Source: an uncultured SAR86 cluster bacterium (GTDB taxonomy: Bacteria > Pseudomonadota > Gammaproteobacteria > Magnimaribacterales > AG-339-G14). Taken from it: 52,641 bases of DNA. Positions 9,907 to 18,506 of this stretch are shown here, in pieces. How positions within the stretch are numbered: the first letter of the stretch is position 1; every line of letters starts with the position of its first letter. The translations under genes and the position numbers were made by a program. The notes beneath the pieces are model-generated. The model was not told the origin of the DNA. It made no database searches and worked only from the letters and a program-made list of their open reading frames with translations. Where the stretch lies: assembly GCA_902527995.1 (NCBI GenBank), contig CABZRA010000005.1, forward strand, positions 1-52,641, read 5' to 3'.

Positions 9907-10589
9907 GTATCTTTAAGAAAAAAATATCCGATACAGAAGTCCTAGAATATTTAGAAGCAAATCCTGAATTTTTTATTGACCACCCTGACATATTAGAAAT
10001 TTTAGAGATTAAACACGCTTCTGGTGATGCAACGTCATTGATTGAGAAACAAGTAGAAATTATCAAAGAAAAAAATCTTTATGTTAGTAATAAATTAAGT
10101 GAGTTTCTTGAAAATGCGGAGCATAATCAAAACCTGTTTTTAAAAATACAAAAACTGGTTTTAAAAATAATTTCACAAACAAATCTTAACGATTTAGCCA
10201 ACACGATTGAGTCCTTTTTCCACGAAGAACTAAAAACGGAAATTTGTAAAATTTATTTTTTTACACCTGAAGGTTCTTTTAATTTAGAGTCAGGAAAAAT
10301 AATTACGCCTGAAATTGCAACGTCTATCTTTGCCGAACTTTTTAAAGCAAATGAGATTGCTCTTGGTGGCTTGACTGAAGAGACTTCAGCTTTGATATTT
10401 GGAGCTAAAGCTAATGTAGTCGAAGGCGCAATAGGTAAATTAAAGTCCAGCAAACTTGCAGGAACTTTGGCCCTAGGTAGCAGCGAGGTAGGAAAGTTTC
10501 CAAAAGATAGTGAAACGCTATTTTTAGAGTTTGTAATCTCAGTTTTTAGTAATCAAATAGATAAAATTCTACCTACAACCGATGAATAA
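9903..10589 (+). CDS. DUF484 family protein (YigA-like)
   Basis: A 228-residue cytosolic protein with the DUF484 opening FLEANPEFFIDHPDIL-type motif (here EYLEANPEFFIDHPDILEIL), followed by a predicted coiled segment around residues 50-85 and a GAF-like C-terminal half. Family function is unknown. It occurs between dapF and xerC in Gammaproteobacteria (yigA in E. coli). The start is GTG inside the dapF stop (GTGA overlap), and it overlaps xerC by 8 nt, so the whole block is translationally coupled. Confidence 0.88.
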   Translation: MSIFKKKISDTEVLEYLEANPEFFIDHPDILEILEIKHASGDATSLIEKQVEIIKEKNLYVSNKLSEFLENAEHNQNLFLKIQKLVLKIISQTNLNDLANTIESFFHEELKTEICKIYFFTPEGSFNLESGKIITPEIATSIFAELFKANEIALGGLTEETSALIFGAKANVVEGAIGKLKSSKLAGTLALGSSEVGKFPKDSETLFLEFVISVFSNQIDKILPTTDE

Positions 10590-11466
10590 AGAGGTCAAAA
10601 ATTTCTTAGATTTTTTAGAAAAAGTAAGAAACTATTCGGAGCATACCGTTAAGAATTATTCTGCAGATTTAAAAAAATTTGAAGAATTTAAACAACAAAA
10701 AAATTTTAAAAATTGGTCAAGCCTTACTCAACATGACATTAGAGATTTTATCAGTGGTGTAAGAAGAGCTGGAGTAAGTCCAAGGAGCCTCGCAAGGTTA
10801 CTTTCATCACTTAGAAGTTTTTATAAATTTTTAAATAACGAAGGTTATGTTAGCAATAATCCAACTTCTGGAATAAACGCTCCTAAACTTAATTCACTGC
10901 TACCTAAAGCAATGGATACTGATATGGTGAATAGACTTTTAGATTTTAAACCCAGCTCTTGGGGAGATTTCAGAGACAAAGCCATTGCTGAACTCTTATA
11001 TTCATCGGGGTTAAGACTTTCGGAATTGTGCCAATTAAATACTACAGACATTTCTTTAGAAAATAGAATTTGCAGAGTTTTAGGAAAAGGTAATAAGGAA
11101 AGAGAAGTCCCTGTTGGCGCTCTTGCTATCAAAGCTCTAAAGGATTGGTATGTTCATAGAGAAAAAAAACTGGAAAACTCTGAGCAAGCAGTTTTCATAA
11201 ATAAGTCTGGTAGCAGAATTAGCGCAAGATCAGTACAAAATATACTAAAAAAAATGAGCTCTAAAATGGGTTTGCCATTTGTGAATCCTCATATGTTGAG
11301 ACACTCTTTTGCGTCACATATATTGGAGTCAAGCGGAGATCTACGTGCCGTTCAAGAATTGCTCGGACATGCCAATTTATCAACAACTCAAATTTATACA
11401 AAATTGGATTTTCAACATTTGGCTAAGGTATATGATAATAGCCATCCCCACGCTAAAAGTGATTAA
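10582..11466 (+). CDS. xerC: Tyrosine recombinase XerC
   Basis: Site-specific recombinase that acts with XerD at dif to resolve chromosome dimers. The 294-residue protein has an N-terminal SAM-like core-binding domain (about 1-90) and a catalytic domain. Catalytic residues are visible: Arg in SSGLRLSELC near residue 146, Lys in GKGNKEREVPVG near residue 172, His-x-x-Arg in HMLRHSFASHIL near residue 237, His in LLGHANLSTTQ, and the nucleophile Tyr in IYTKLD near residue 272. Gene context (dapF-DUF484-xerC-HAD) identifies it as chromosomal XerC, not a mobile-element integrase. Confidence 0.95.
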   Translation: MNKEVKNFLDFLEKVRNYSEHTVKNYSADLKKFEEFKQQKNFKNWSSLTQHDIRDFISGVRRAGVSPRSLARLLSSLRSFYKFLNNEGYVSNNPTSGINAPKLNSLLPKAMDTDMVNRLLDFKPSSWGDFRDKAIAELLYSSGLRLSELCQLNTTDISLENRICRVLGKGNKEREVPVGALAIKALKDWYVHREKKLENSEQAVFINKSGSRISARSVQNILKKMSSKMGLPFVNPHMLRHSFASHILESSGDLRAVQELLGHANLSTTQIYTKLDFQHLAKVYDNSHPHAKSD

Positions 11467-11470
11467 AAAT

Positions 11471-12169
11471 ATGAAAGTGAAAGCTATAACCTTTGATTTG
11501 GACGATACTCTTTGGCCTCTTTTTGACGTGATCATGCATGCTCATAAGAGCTCTAATGATTACTTAATTGAAAAGCATCCGCAGATGCAGGGAATTTTAT
11601 TTTCTTCAGAAGAAAGAAAAAAATGGAAAGAATTAGTTAGTCAAGAACCTAGTCTAGCTAACCGTCTTTCCGAATTGAGGCAAAAAGTAATCTTTGAATT
11701 GCTTGTTGAAAACAAGGTTGCCTCCGAGGAAGCGAAATCTCTATCAGAAGAGTCTTTCAAAATCTTTTTGGAAGAAAGACATAAAGTTATTTACTTCGAC
11801 GACGTAATAGAAACACTAGAGGCCCTAAAAAATAAATATATCTTAGGTGTTATTACAAACGGTAACGCTGATATCAGAACCTTAAAGATAGATCATTTAT
11901 TTGATTTTTATGTAAATGCAGAGATGGTTAATGAAAGTAAGCCGGGTAAGAAAATATTTGACGAAGCAGCTAAATTAGCAGGTGTAGCGCCAGAAGAAAT
12001 TTGTCACATTGGCGACCATCCTATTAACGATGTTGAGGGTGCGTTACACGCAGGCTTTCAAGCCATGTGGATGAATGCATTAAAAAAGGATTGGGAACAC
12101 AAAGATGAATTGAAAGTCCCCGAACTAAAAAATTGGAAGGAATTAGAATCTGAATTTTTAGAATTATAA
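11471..12169 (+). CDS. HAD-superfamily hydrolase, YigB-like
   Basis: A 232-residue HAD phosphatase. Motif I is FDLDDTLW at residues 8-15, motif II is VITNGN near residue 134, the motif III lysine is in ESKPGKKIF near residue 157, and motif IV is HIGDHPINDVEGA near residue 180. The ATG at 11471 was chosen because the family begins just before motif I; a longer open frame upstream lies wholly inside xerC. The position after xerC matches E. coli yigB, a phosphatase of riboflavin-pathway and FMN-type substrates. The substrate here is inferred from synteny only. Confidence 0.87.
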   Translation: MKVKAITFDLDDTLWPLFDVIMHAHKSSNDYLIEKHPQMQGILFSSEERKKWKELVSQEPSLANRLSELRQKVIFELLVENKVASEEAKSLSEESFKIFLEERHKVIYFDDVIETLEALKNKYILGVITNGNADIRTLKIDHLFDFYVNAEMVNESKPGKKIFDEAAKLAGVAPEEICHIGDHPINDVEGALHAGFQAMWMNALKKDWEHKDELKVPELKNWKELESEFLEL

Positions 12170-12775
12170 GCTTTCCAACTGAGAAAAATATTTATCTAAT
12201 CTGTCTTGATTTAAAGCTATTAAGCCTTGGAAAGGACCTAAGTTAGATTTGATTTCTGAAAGATTAGTCGCTTCGCCCACTTGGATTAAGCCAATCATTG
12301 CCATTACTAAATGCGGTGTACATTGGTAGACATACACACCTTCAGTGTCAAAGGTAATAGAGAAATCTTGACCTTGAACACTCTCCCAAGGTGTCGCACC
12401 AGAGGGAATTAAATTTGGCGCTGAAACCGTGTTATGGCCGGGATCAACAGATTTAAAGACTACGGTGTCACCCTTTTTAATTTTAAGTGCTGCTGGTTCG
12501 AATACCATTACTCCATCTGCTCCAGCGTTTAACATTTTTACAATATGTTCGTTTTCAGATCCACTAGCCGCAGGCTCAGAAGGCGAGGATGTTTTAATTA
12601 AAGAAACTTTATATCCCGGACCAGAAGTCGAAATTCCGCAATCATCGCCTTGCATGCAAGCACTGCCTAAAGGCGTTATTCTCGCTTCAATAGCTTCATC
12701 TCTCATGTCAATATTGTTAGAGAAAATTCCTAAACTAAAGAAAAAGAAAATTGTTAAAAATTTTAAATATGCCAT
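12164..12775 (-). CDS. Periplasmic cupredoxin, pseudoazurin-like, with cytochrome-c5-like leader segment
   Basis: A 203-residue exported type-1 copper protein. A signal peptide spans about residues 1-19. Residues ~75-180 match pseudoazurin: ligands are His in DPGHNTVSAP, then Cys, His and Met in YQCTPHLVMAM. Between these lies AIEARITPLGSACMQGDDCG (about residues 28-47), which resembles the stretch preceding the haem domain in cytochrome c5-type proteins; there is no CxxCH. It probably carries electrons in the periplasm, perhaps to the oxidase encoded in this window. It overlaps the HAD gene tail-to-tail by 6 bp. Confidence 0.82.
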   Translation of the reverse strand: MAYLKFLTIFFFFSLGIFSNNIDMRDEAIEARITPLGSACMQGDDCGISTSGPGYKVSLIKTSSPSEPAASGSENEHIVKMLNAGADGVMVFEPAALKIKKGDTVVFKSVDPGHNTVSAPNLIPSGATPWESVQGQDFSITFDTEGVYVYQCTPHLVMAMIGLIQVGEATNLSEIKSNLGPFQGLIALNQDRLDKYFSQLESL

Positions 12776-12874
12776 AAATTTGTGAATCGAGTATATCTAA
12801 AACCATTTGAAATAAAAACTTTTCGGATGGCTTAGATACAAAGGATATTTAGTTATGCAAAAGTATTTTTTATT

Positions 12875-13948
12875 TCAAGCACGAGCTTGTAAAACTAAGT
12901 TATTTGTCGTTTCTGCAGCTAAATTAACATTTCCAAAACCTGCCTCGCCTAAAAGTTCCATAAGCTTATTTGGTCCCGCTTGAGGTCCCAAACCTAAGCC
13001 GACAGATTGAGCTTTAGAAGCTGGCACACAAACTAACGTTCCAAATCCATACATCATTCCTGATGCAGGATTATTAGCTATATTATTTGCAAAGCCATCA
13101 AGCGCCATGGGCTCGACAACCATAAATGTTCCATCTTTAGCTAGAGTGTCTTTAATGCTTGAGGCAATCCCAACTGGGTCGCCCATGTCATGCCAAGCAT
13201 CAAAAATACATGCAAGATCGTATTCATTTTTAGGAATGGCTGCCGCATCCGAAACATAAAATTCTAAGTTCGATAACCCTTTTTCTTCAGCCCTTTTTTT
13301 TGCTTCTTCTATCGATGGACCATGAAAATCAAACGCATGGATTGTAGAATTTGGGTATTGCTCTGCCATTAGAATAGAAGATGTTCCAAGGCCGCATCCA
13401 ATATCTGCAATTTTTGCACCCATTTGTAATTTTTCCTCGACGCCTTCTAACGCGGGAATCCATTCATTTAACAAATGTCCGGCATAGGCTGGTCTGAAAA
13501 ATCTTTCTGTTCCACAAAAGCAACAATCATGATGTTCGCCCCATGGACGACCTCTTCCAGTTTTAAATACATCCAGTGCAACATCTTCTTTTGCGAATTG
13601 TCCAACAACCCCTTGAATTAAACCTTGAATACAAGTAGGTTCGCTTTCGCGAGCAAAAACACAGGCCTGTTCAGGAGATAAACTAAATTCTTCAGCTTCT
13701 GAATCGAAAGTAACATATCCTCTAGCAGCATTTGATGCTAGCCATTCTTTAAGATAGCGTTCGTCTACCTCAGCTTCTTTAGCTATAGCCGGCACTTTAG
13801 CAGGACCAAGCTTATCCATTGCTTGATACACCCCAGTTTGATCACCGATATAAGACATCATTATGGCAACCGCGCCTGCAACGTCGTTAAAAACATTACC
13901 GAAAAGCGCCATAACTTTTTCGTGATCTACATTCATTTGTTCGTTCAT
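12875..13948 (-). CDS. SAM-dependent methyltransferase with N-terminal winged-helix domain
   Basis: A 357-residue class I methyltransferase of the Rv2258c-like architecture: an N-terminal winged-helix-like dimerisation domain (about 1-120) and a C-terminal Rossmann methyltransferase. SAM motif I is ADIGCGLGTSS near residue 178, the acidic motif II is HAFDFHG near residue 200, and DAWHDMGDP near residue 262 is typical of this subgroup. The substrate is unknown. An AGGAG-type ribosome binding site (on the minus strand, just beyond 13948) supports the start. It is separated by ~90 bp from the CaiB gene upstream. Confidence 0.85.
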   Translation of the reverse strand: MNEQMNVDHEKVMALFGNVFNDVAGAVAIMMSYIGDQTGVYQAMDKLGPAKVPAIAKEAEVDERYLKEWLASNAARGYVTFDSEAEEFSLSPEQACVFARESEPTCIQGLIQGVVGQFAKEDVALDVFKTGRGRPWGEHHDCCFCGTERFFRPAYAGHLLNEWIPALEGVEEKLQMGAKIADIGCGLGTSSILMAEQYPNSTIHAFDFHGPSIEEAKKRAEEKGLSNLEFYVSDAAAIPKNEYDLACIFDAWHDMGDPVGIASSIKDTLAKDGTFMVVEPMALDGFANNIANNPASGMMYGFGTLVCVPASKAQSVGLGLGPQAGPNKLMELLGEAGFGNVNLAAETTNNLVLQARA

Positions 13949-14036
13949 AAAACTCTCCTCATTTAGTGTTTCTTACTGATTTACAGTAAAACAAATTGGA
14001 TAGAATTTAAAGGGAGTTTTTTTGGATTTTAAGAAA

Positions 14037-15227
14037 TCAGATAATTTTTTCTGATTTTAAGGAATCAAATTCCTCAGGGCTAATTTTAAGATATTTCTCT
14101 AATATTTCTGCTGTGTGTTCGCCCAATTCAGGCGCTGGAGAATAATTCTCTTCATAACTTTCAAGTTTAATTGGGTTACCTGGCATTTTTGCTGTTGCAC
14201 CAGACGGTTGTTCTAAGTCGATAATCATATTTCTTTTTTTTACAAGCGGATCTTCTAATGCGTCACGAACTGAATTAATTGGCCCAGATGGAACGCGATG
14301 TTTTGCTAGTAAGTCGAGCCAATGCGAACTTGGTTTATGTTTTAGTTTTTCAGAAATAGCTTCGTCAATATTTTTTCTATCAGCTAGACGACCTTGAACG
14401 GTTTTATATTCTTCACCTTTGAATTCCTCAAGATCTAGAGCGTTTAATAAATTAGGCCAAAAATCTTCATGCACTACGGAAATGATTATAAATCCGTCAG
14501 CGGTTTTATAAGAATTATAAGGAACGTGAAGAAAATGTTGATTTCCTATCGGTTTAGGATCTATTCCTGAAATTGTATTCATAGTTGCCATGTATGTGAG
14601 AAGGCTTACTTGGCAATCTAACATAGAAATATCAACATGATCTCCAACGCCATCTTTATCTCTTTTTTGCAAAGCACTTAAGATGCCAATAATACTAAAC
14701 ATGCCAGATGATAAATCGGCAATGGGAATACCTGCTCGAACTGGGTGATCTTGATCCTCTCCAGTTATAGACATCCCGCCGCCATAGGCCTGAAGAATTT
14801 GATCGTAAGCAGGTCTATCTGCTTCACCTTTTCCAAAACCACTGATAGAACAAGTAATAATTTTTGGGTTGTGTTGTTTTAAAGTAGAAAAATCTATTCC
14901 CAATCTTTCTGTGACTCCAGAGCTAAAATTATCCAAAACTACGTCAAATTTTTTTATTAGCTCATAAAATAACTGTTTGCCTTTTTCTTGTTTCAGATCC
15001 AAGGTAAGGCTTTTTTTATTCCTCGCTAAAGTAATGTGATAAGGACTTACGCCATCAAGAGAATAATCAGCGTGGTCTTTATAAAGGCCTCTAGTAATTT
15101 CACCTTTGCCTGGTGGTTCAACTTTTACAACTTCAGCGCCTAGATCTGCGATCAGCATACTCGCATAGGGACCTGCTAACATGTGAGTTAAGTCTAGAAC
15201 TTTAATGTTCTCTAATGGCGCCGACAT
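14037..15227 (-). CDS. CaiB/BaiF family class III CoA transferase
   Basis: A 396-residue family III CoA transferase that moves CoA between carboxylic acids. The N-terminus VLDLTHMLAGPYASMLIADLGAEV is diagnostic, as are VEPPGKGE and the catalytic aspartate in ISMLDCQVSL near residue 200. It is the last gene of a run with a MaoC hydratase and a CitE-type lyase. That trio matches the enzyme types of mesaconyl-CoA C1-C4 transferase or itaconate CoA-transferase pathways. Substrate is inferred from neighbours; CaiB proteins are functionally diverse. Confidence 0.88.
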   Translation of the reverse strand: MSAPLENIKVLDLTHMLAGPYASMLIADLGAEVVKVEPPGKGEITRGLYKDHADYSLDGVSPYHITLARNKKSLTLDLKQEKGKQLFYELIKKFDVVLDNFSSGVTERLGIDFSTLKQHNPKIITCSISGFGKGEADRPAYDQILQAYGGGMSITGEDQDHPVRAGIPIADLSSGMFSIIGILSALQKRDKDGVGDHVDISMLDCQVSLLTYMATMNTISGIDPKPIGNQHFLHVPYNSYKTADGFIIISVVHEDFWPNLLNALDLEEFKGEEYKTVQGRLADRKNIDEAISEKLKHKPSSHWLDLLAKHRVPSGPINSVRDALEDPLVKKRNMIIDLEQPSGATAKMPGNPIKLESYEENYSPAPELGEHTAEILEKYLKISPEEFDSLKSEKII

Positions 15228-15230
15228 AAA

Positions 15231-15746
15231 TCAATAATTTATCTTATCGTCGACAGCATGTCCGCGAGTTGGGATTAAAGCCGATCTTAAAAAAGAAGCC
15301 ACAACTTCGTCGTTTTGATTTTTACCAATTGTTTTAACTGTAACAATTCCGCAATTTTCCCTAGATTCAGACAATCTTTTCTCCACAACCTCCGATTCTG
15401 CATACAGGGTGTCGCCCACAAATAAAGGTTTTGGCAGCAAAATATCTGTCCAGCCTAAATTTGCAATTGCTTTTTGACTAATGTCGCTGACGCTCATGCC
15501 AACCATCGTAGCCACTGTAAATGTGCTGTTAACTAAAGTTTTACCAAACTCGGTTGCTTTTCCATACTCTTCATCGAAGTGCAGCGGGTGAGTATTCATA
15601 GTTAACAAAGTAAACCACGTATTATCGGCTTGAGTTATGGTGCGACCAGGTCTGTGTTCATAAATATGGCCGACCTCAAAATCTTCGAAATAACGACCGT
15701 AAGATTCTCTAAATCTTCCTCCTCCTAAGTCTTTTGAGCCAGTCAT
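15231..15746 (-). CDS. MaoC-like (R)-enoyl-CoA hydratase, mesaconyl/itaconyl-CoA hydratase type
   Basis: A 171-residue hot-dog-fold hydratase. The segment RTITQADNTWFTLLTMNTHPLHFD near residues 35-58 holds the hydratase dyad (Asp and His) seen in MaoC-type enzymes and is close to the pattern of mesaconyl-CoA/itaconyl-CoA hydratases. The ATG at 15746 was chosen because it lies one base after the CitE stop and before the conserved GRYFEDFEVG; a longer frame would overlap CitE by 23 nt. It is followed after 3 nt by the CaiB gene. The specific substrate is an inference from the cassette. Confidence 0.83.
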   Translation of the reverse strand: MTGSKDLGGGRFRESYGRYFEDFEVGHIYEHRPGRTITQADNTWFTLLTMNTHPLHFDEEYGKATEFGKTLVNSTFTVATMVGMSVSDISQKAIANLGWTDILLPKPLFVGDTLYAESEVVEKRLSESRENCGIVTVKTIGKNQNDEVVASFLRSALIPTRGHAVDDKINY

Positions 15747-15747
15747 T

Positions 15748-16572
15748 TTACTCTTTCTCTTCTTCTCCAAGAGTGATTTTTAACCTCATTGCCTCAGCAA
15801 TTGGTTCATCGATCATTTGCCCATCAACCTTTATGGCCCCACCACCTGATTTTTGATACTCCTCTAGTACTTTTTTCGCTTCAGCTTTTTCTTCTGGGGA
15901 CGGTGAAAAAGCATCGTTAATATGATCTATTTGATCAGGGTGAATAGCAGCCTTACCAGTAAACCCTAAATTTTTTACTGCCTCGGCTTCTTCTTTTAAA
16001 CCAGCCATTTTGTCTATATAAAAGTATGGTGCATCAATTGTAAAAAGATTGAACATTGAAGCTGCCAAAACAACTCTATGTCTTGCATACAACAATGGCT
16101 CCCATGACAACTTACAACCTAAACTTGCCGAAGCATCTGCAGCTCCGAAAAATAAACCCACAACATCTTTGAAAGCTGCAATTTGAGTAACTGTTTCAAT
16201 CGCCCTAGAAGTTTCAATCAAAGGAACTAATTTATTTTTAAAATCTATCATCGGGGCAAGCGTCGCTAAAAAATCAAAACTTTGAGTTTTGGGTAAAATG
16301 ATAGCTTCTATCTGATCTTGATAGGGAGAGATAGAATCAATATCTGCTCTGCCGAGAGCTTCCATCGCGTCATTTACGCGAACAAATAGAGGTTTTGTAA
16401 ATGCTTTTTCTTTTAGTAGGCTAATAAGTGTTTCTCTTGCCACTAATTTTTCGGCTTCAGGACAACCATCTTCAAGGTCAACAATAATCGCGTCGGCATT
16501 ACTGTTCTGGGCGCGCTCAAGACGATTTAATGTATGCCCCGGTATAAATAAGCTGGATCTGTAATTACTCAT
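15748..16572 (-). CDS. HpcH/HpaI-CitE family CoA-ester lyase (malyl/citramalyl-CoA lyase-like)
   Basis: A 274-residue TIM-barrel lyase of the CitE group, which cleaves or forms malyl-, citramalyl- or related CoA esters with Mg2+. Motifs: SLFIPGH at the N-terminus, IIVDLEDGCP near residue 30, the metal-binding glutamate in PLIETSRAI near residue 137, the aspartate in FFGAADASASLG near residue 166, and KAAIHPDQ near residue 207. The gene lies 1 nt after dsbA and 1 nt before MaoC. With MaoC and CaiB it suggests degradation of a C5 dicarboxylate to acetyl-CoA and pyruvate or glyoxylate. Confidence 0.87.
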   Translation of the reverse strand: MSNYRSSLFIPGHTLNRLERAQNSNADAIIVDLEDGCPEAEKLVARETLISLLKEKAFTKPLFVRVNDAMEALGRADIDSISPYQDQIEAIILPKTQSFDFLATLAPMIDFKNKLVPLIETSRAIETVTQIAAFKDVVGLFFGAADASASLGCKLSWEPLLYARHRVVLAASMFNLFTIDAPYFYIDKMAGLKEEAEAVKNLGFTGKAAIHPDQIDHINDAFSPSPEEKAEAKKVLEEYQKSGGGAIKVDGQMIDEPIAEAMRLKITLGEEEKE

Positions 16573-16573
16573 A

Positions 16574-17197
16574 TCAACTTTGTTCTTTTTTTATTAAATA
16601 ATCCACTACATTCAAAAGTTCATCGGTGGCAAGTTCTCTGGTTGCAGAAACCTTGTATTTTCCGTTCACAATAAATGCTGGGACGCCCTTTATACCGTAT
16701 TTAAAGGCAAATAACTCAGCTTTTCGTAAATTATTTTTTAAACCAAAAGAATTTATTGCGGCAAGATATTGATCTTCATTCACTCCATAACCTTGAAAGA
16801 AAGGAACGACCTCTTTGTCAGAAAGCATCATTTTTCGGTTGTAATGAATTGCACCAAATATGCCCTCTATAGCTTCTGGAACCTTTAAGGTCTCGGAAGC
16901 GAAAAATAATTTTGCGTGAGTTTTAGTTTGTGCATTCCAAATTACTGGCAATCTAAAGAAATCCACTTCCTCATCAATGTTACCTTTCCAATCTCCAATT
17001 AATTGCTCAAGGCTGAAACAATGGCCACATCCAAACCAAAAAAATTCAATCACCTCTATTTTTTCAGGATTTCTGGTAGGTATTGGTTCAATTAATTGAT
17101 AGTGCCTGCCTTCTTGATAGTCTTTTGATAAAACAAAAGTACTAAAAAAACTTAAAAATAAAGCTAAAAGAAAAGACTTAGTACAATCCCGAAACAT
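16574..17197 (-). CDS. dsbA: Thiol:disulfide interchange protein DsbA
   Basis: Periplasmic oxidant of cysteine pairs. The 207-residue protein has a signal peptide (about residues 1-24), the thioredoxin-fold active site FGCGHC near residue 57 (CGHC instead of the E. coli CPHC), an inserted helical domain, and the cis-proline loop GVPAFIVNG near residue 172. It overlaps the cytochrome c4 gene by 20 nt; the c4-dsbA pair beside engB and polA is conserved in Pseudomonas-like genomes. Its partner DsbB is encoded at 22519-23031. Confidence 0.93.
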   Translation of the reverse strand: MFRDCTKSFLLALFLSFFSTFVLSKDYQEGRHYQLIEPIPTRNPEKIEVIEFFWFGCGHCFSLEQLIGDWKGNIDEEVDFFRLPVIWNAQTKTHAKLFFASETLKVPEAIEGIFGAIHYNRKMMLSDKEVVPFFQGYGVNEDQYLAAINSFGLKNNLRKAELFAFKYGIKGVPAFIVNGKYKVSATRELATDELLNVVDYLIKKEQS

Positions 17198-17816
17198 AGT
17201 TTGCCACCGCTCTGATCTCTTCGGTCGTTAAACGGACAGCAATTCCTTGCATAATCTTCGCATTACTACTATGCACTCGCTCCCCGTTTTTATATGCCAC
17301 TAAACTAGTAACTACGTATTCAGCTTTCTGTCCACTTAATTTAGGATAACCTGCTGACTCCACTCCTCTTCCTTGAGGTCCATGACACCCCGTACATGCG
17401 GGGACTCCCCCAGACAAATTCCCTGCTCGATATATTCTTTGACCTAATTCAAAGTTAATGCTATCAGCTTGACCAACTTTTGTGTCTTGCGCCGCATAGT
17501 ATGCCGCGATATCTCTTAACTGCTCTTCAGAATAATTATCAAGTAACCCCATCATTGATTCAATCATGCGCTCGCCTTTTTGGACATGAATTAACTGAGC
17601 TAAAGTGTAACTTTCTCTCTGCCCAGCGAGTGTTGGCCATTGCCCCACAACACTATTTCCATCTGCACCGTGACAACCAGCACAGGTAGCAATCAGTTCA
17701 GAACCTGCCATGGGATCGCCTCGTTTAACGGCTTTAACCTCTACTTCTTCACTAGCTGAGTGAATAAAGCTAGATGAGAACAATATAAGGCATGTTAAAA
17801 AGAAATTTTTATACAT
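17178..17816 (-). CDS. Dihaem cytochrome c4
   Basis: A 212-residue periplasmic electron carrier with two fused monohaem domains. A signal peptide covers about residues 1-20. Haem sites are CAGCH near residue 45 and CTGCH near residue 142. Axial methionines are plausibly in ESMMG and KIMQG. The family passes electrons to terminal oxidases. It leads the leftward run c4-dsbA-CitE-MaoC-CaiB and faces divergent engB across 84 bp, so its promoter lies there. Confidence 0.93.
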   Translation of the reverse strand: MYKNFFLTCLILFSSSFIHSASEEVEVKAVKRGDPMAGSELIATCAGCHGADGNSVVGQWPTLAGQRESYTLAQLIHVQKGERMIESMMGLLDNYSEEQLRDIAAYYAAQDTKVGQADSINFELGQRIYRAGNLSGGVPACTGCHGPQGRGVESAGYPKLSGQKAEYVVTSLVAYKNGERVHSSNAKIMQGIAVRLTTEEIRAVANYVSGLY

Positions 17817-17900
17817 TATTTATTCTTTTGTGGGCTAAGTGAGCAGAATTATATACTATTGAAGGTAAATTTTCCTTTATAACAATATGTCTGAAAAACT

Positions 17901-18506
17901 ATGTTCTTAAAGATTAACTTCGATAGATCCTGTCCTGGAGAGCAATTTTTTCCTGACGATGAGGGCATTGAGCTTGCCATTTGTGGACGCTCCAATTCGG
18001 GCAAGTCGAGCGTCTTGAACATGCTAGCGAACCAAAAAAAGTTAGCAAAAACTTCTAACACACCTGGTCGAACTCAATCCATAAACTTTTTCAACATCAA
18101 TGAAGATTCTTCAAAAAAATTAGTAGATCTCCCAGGTTATGGCTATGCCAAAGCCTCAAAAAAGATGCAAAAAGAATGGGGGCAACAAATCACAAAATAC
18201 ATGGCCTCACGCAGGAGCCTCAGAGGTATTATTTTGATCATGGATGTCAGACATTCGCTGCAAGAAAGTGATCTGAATTTCATTGCTTGGTGTGAACAAT
18301 ACAATTTACCAATGCAAATTCTCTTAAACAAATCAGATAAACTTTCTAAAAATAAAGCTTATCAAGAACTTATGAAATGCACAGAAAAGACTGCTCATAA
18401 CTTATTGTTAGATAGGCCGATGTTGTTGTCCGCAAAAACAGCTTCTGGGGCCGGGGAACTTTCGAAAAAGATTCTAGATTGGATGGAAATACAATTAAAA
18501 CACTGA
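17901..18506 (+). CDS. engB: Ribosome biogenesis GTPase EngB (YsxC/YihA)
   Basis: Essential GTPase of 50S subunit assembly, 201 residues. G1 is GRSNSGKSS near residue 29, G2 lies in NTPGRTQSINFF, G3 is DLPGYGYA near residue 77, G4 is NKSDKL near residue 145, and G5 is LSAKTASGAGEL near residue 175. The divergent cytochrome c4-dsbA pair and downstream polA are its usual gammaproteobacterial neighbours. Confidence 0.96.
   Translation: MFLKINFDRSCPGEQFFPDDEGIELAICGRSNSGKSSVLNMLANQKKLAKTSNTPGRTQSINFFNINEDSSKKLVDLPGYGYAKASKKMQKEWGQQITKYMASRRSLRGIILIMDVRHSLQESDLNFIAWCEQYNLPMQILLNKSDKLSKNKAYQELMKCTEKTAHNLLLDRPMLLSAKTASGAGELSKKILDWMEIQLKH

Noticed and set aside
10582-11466. Tyrosine recombinase as sign of an integrated element
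   Set aside because: The dapF-DUF484-xerC-HAD order is the chromosomal XerC locus; no attachment repeats or phage genes are present.
11309-11470. Longer start for the HAD hydrolase
   Set aside because: The extension lies inside xerC in another frame, and the HAD motif I starts a few residues after the ATG at 11471.
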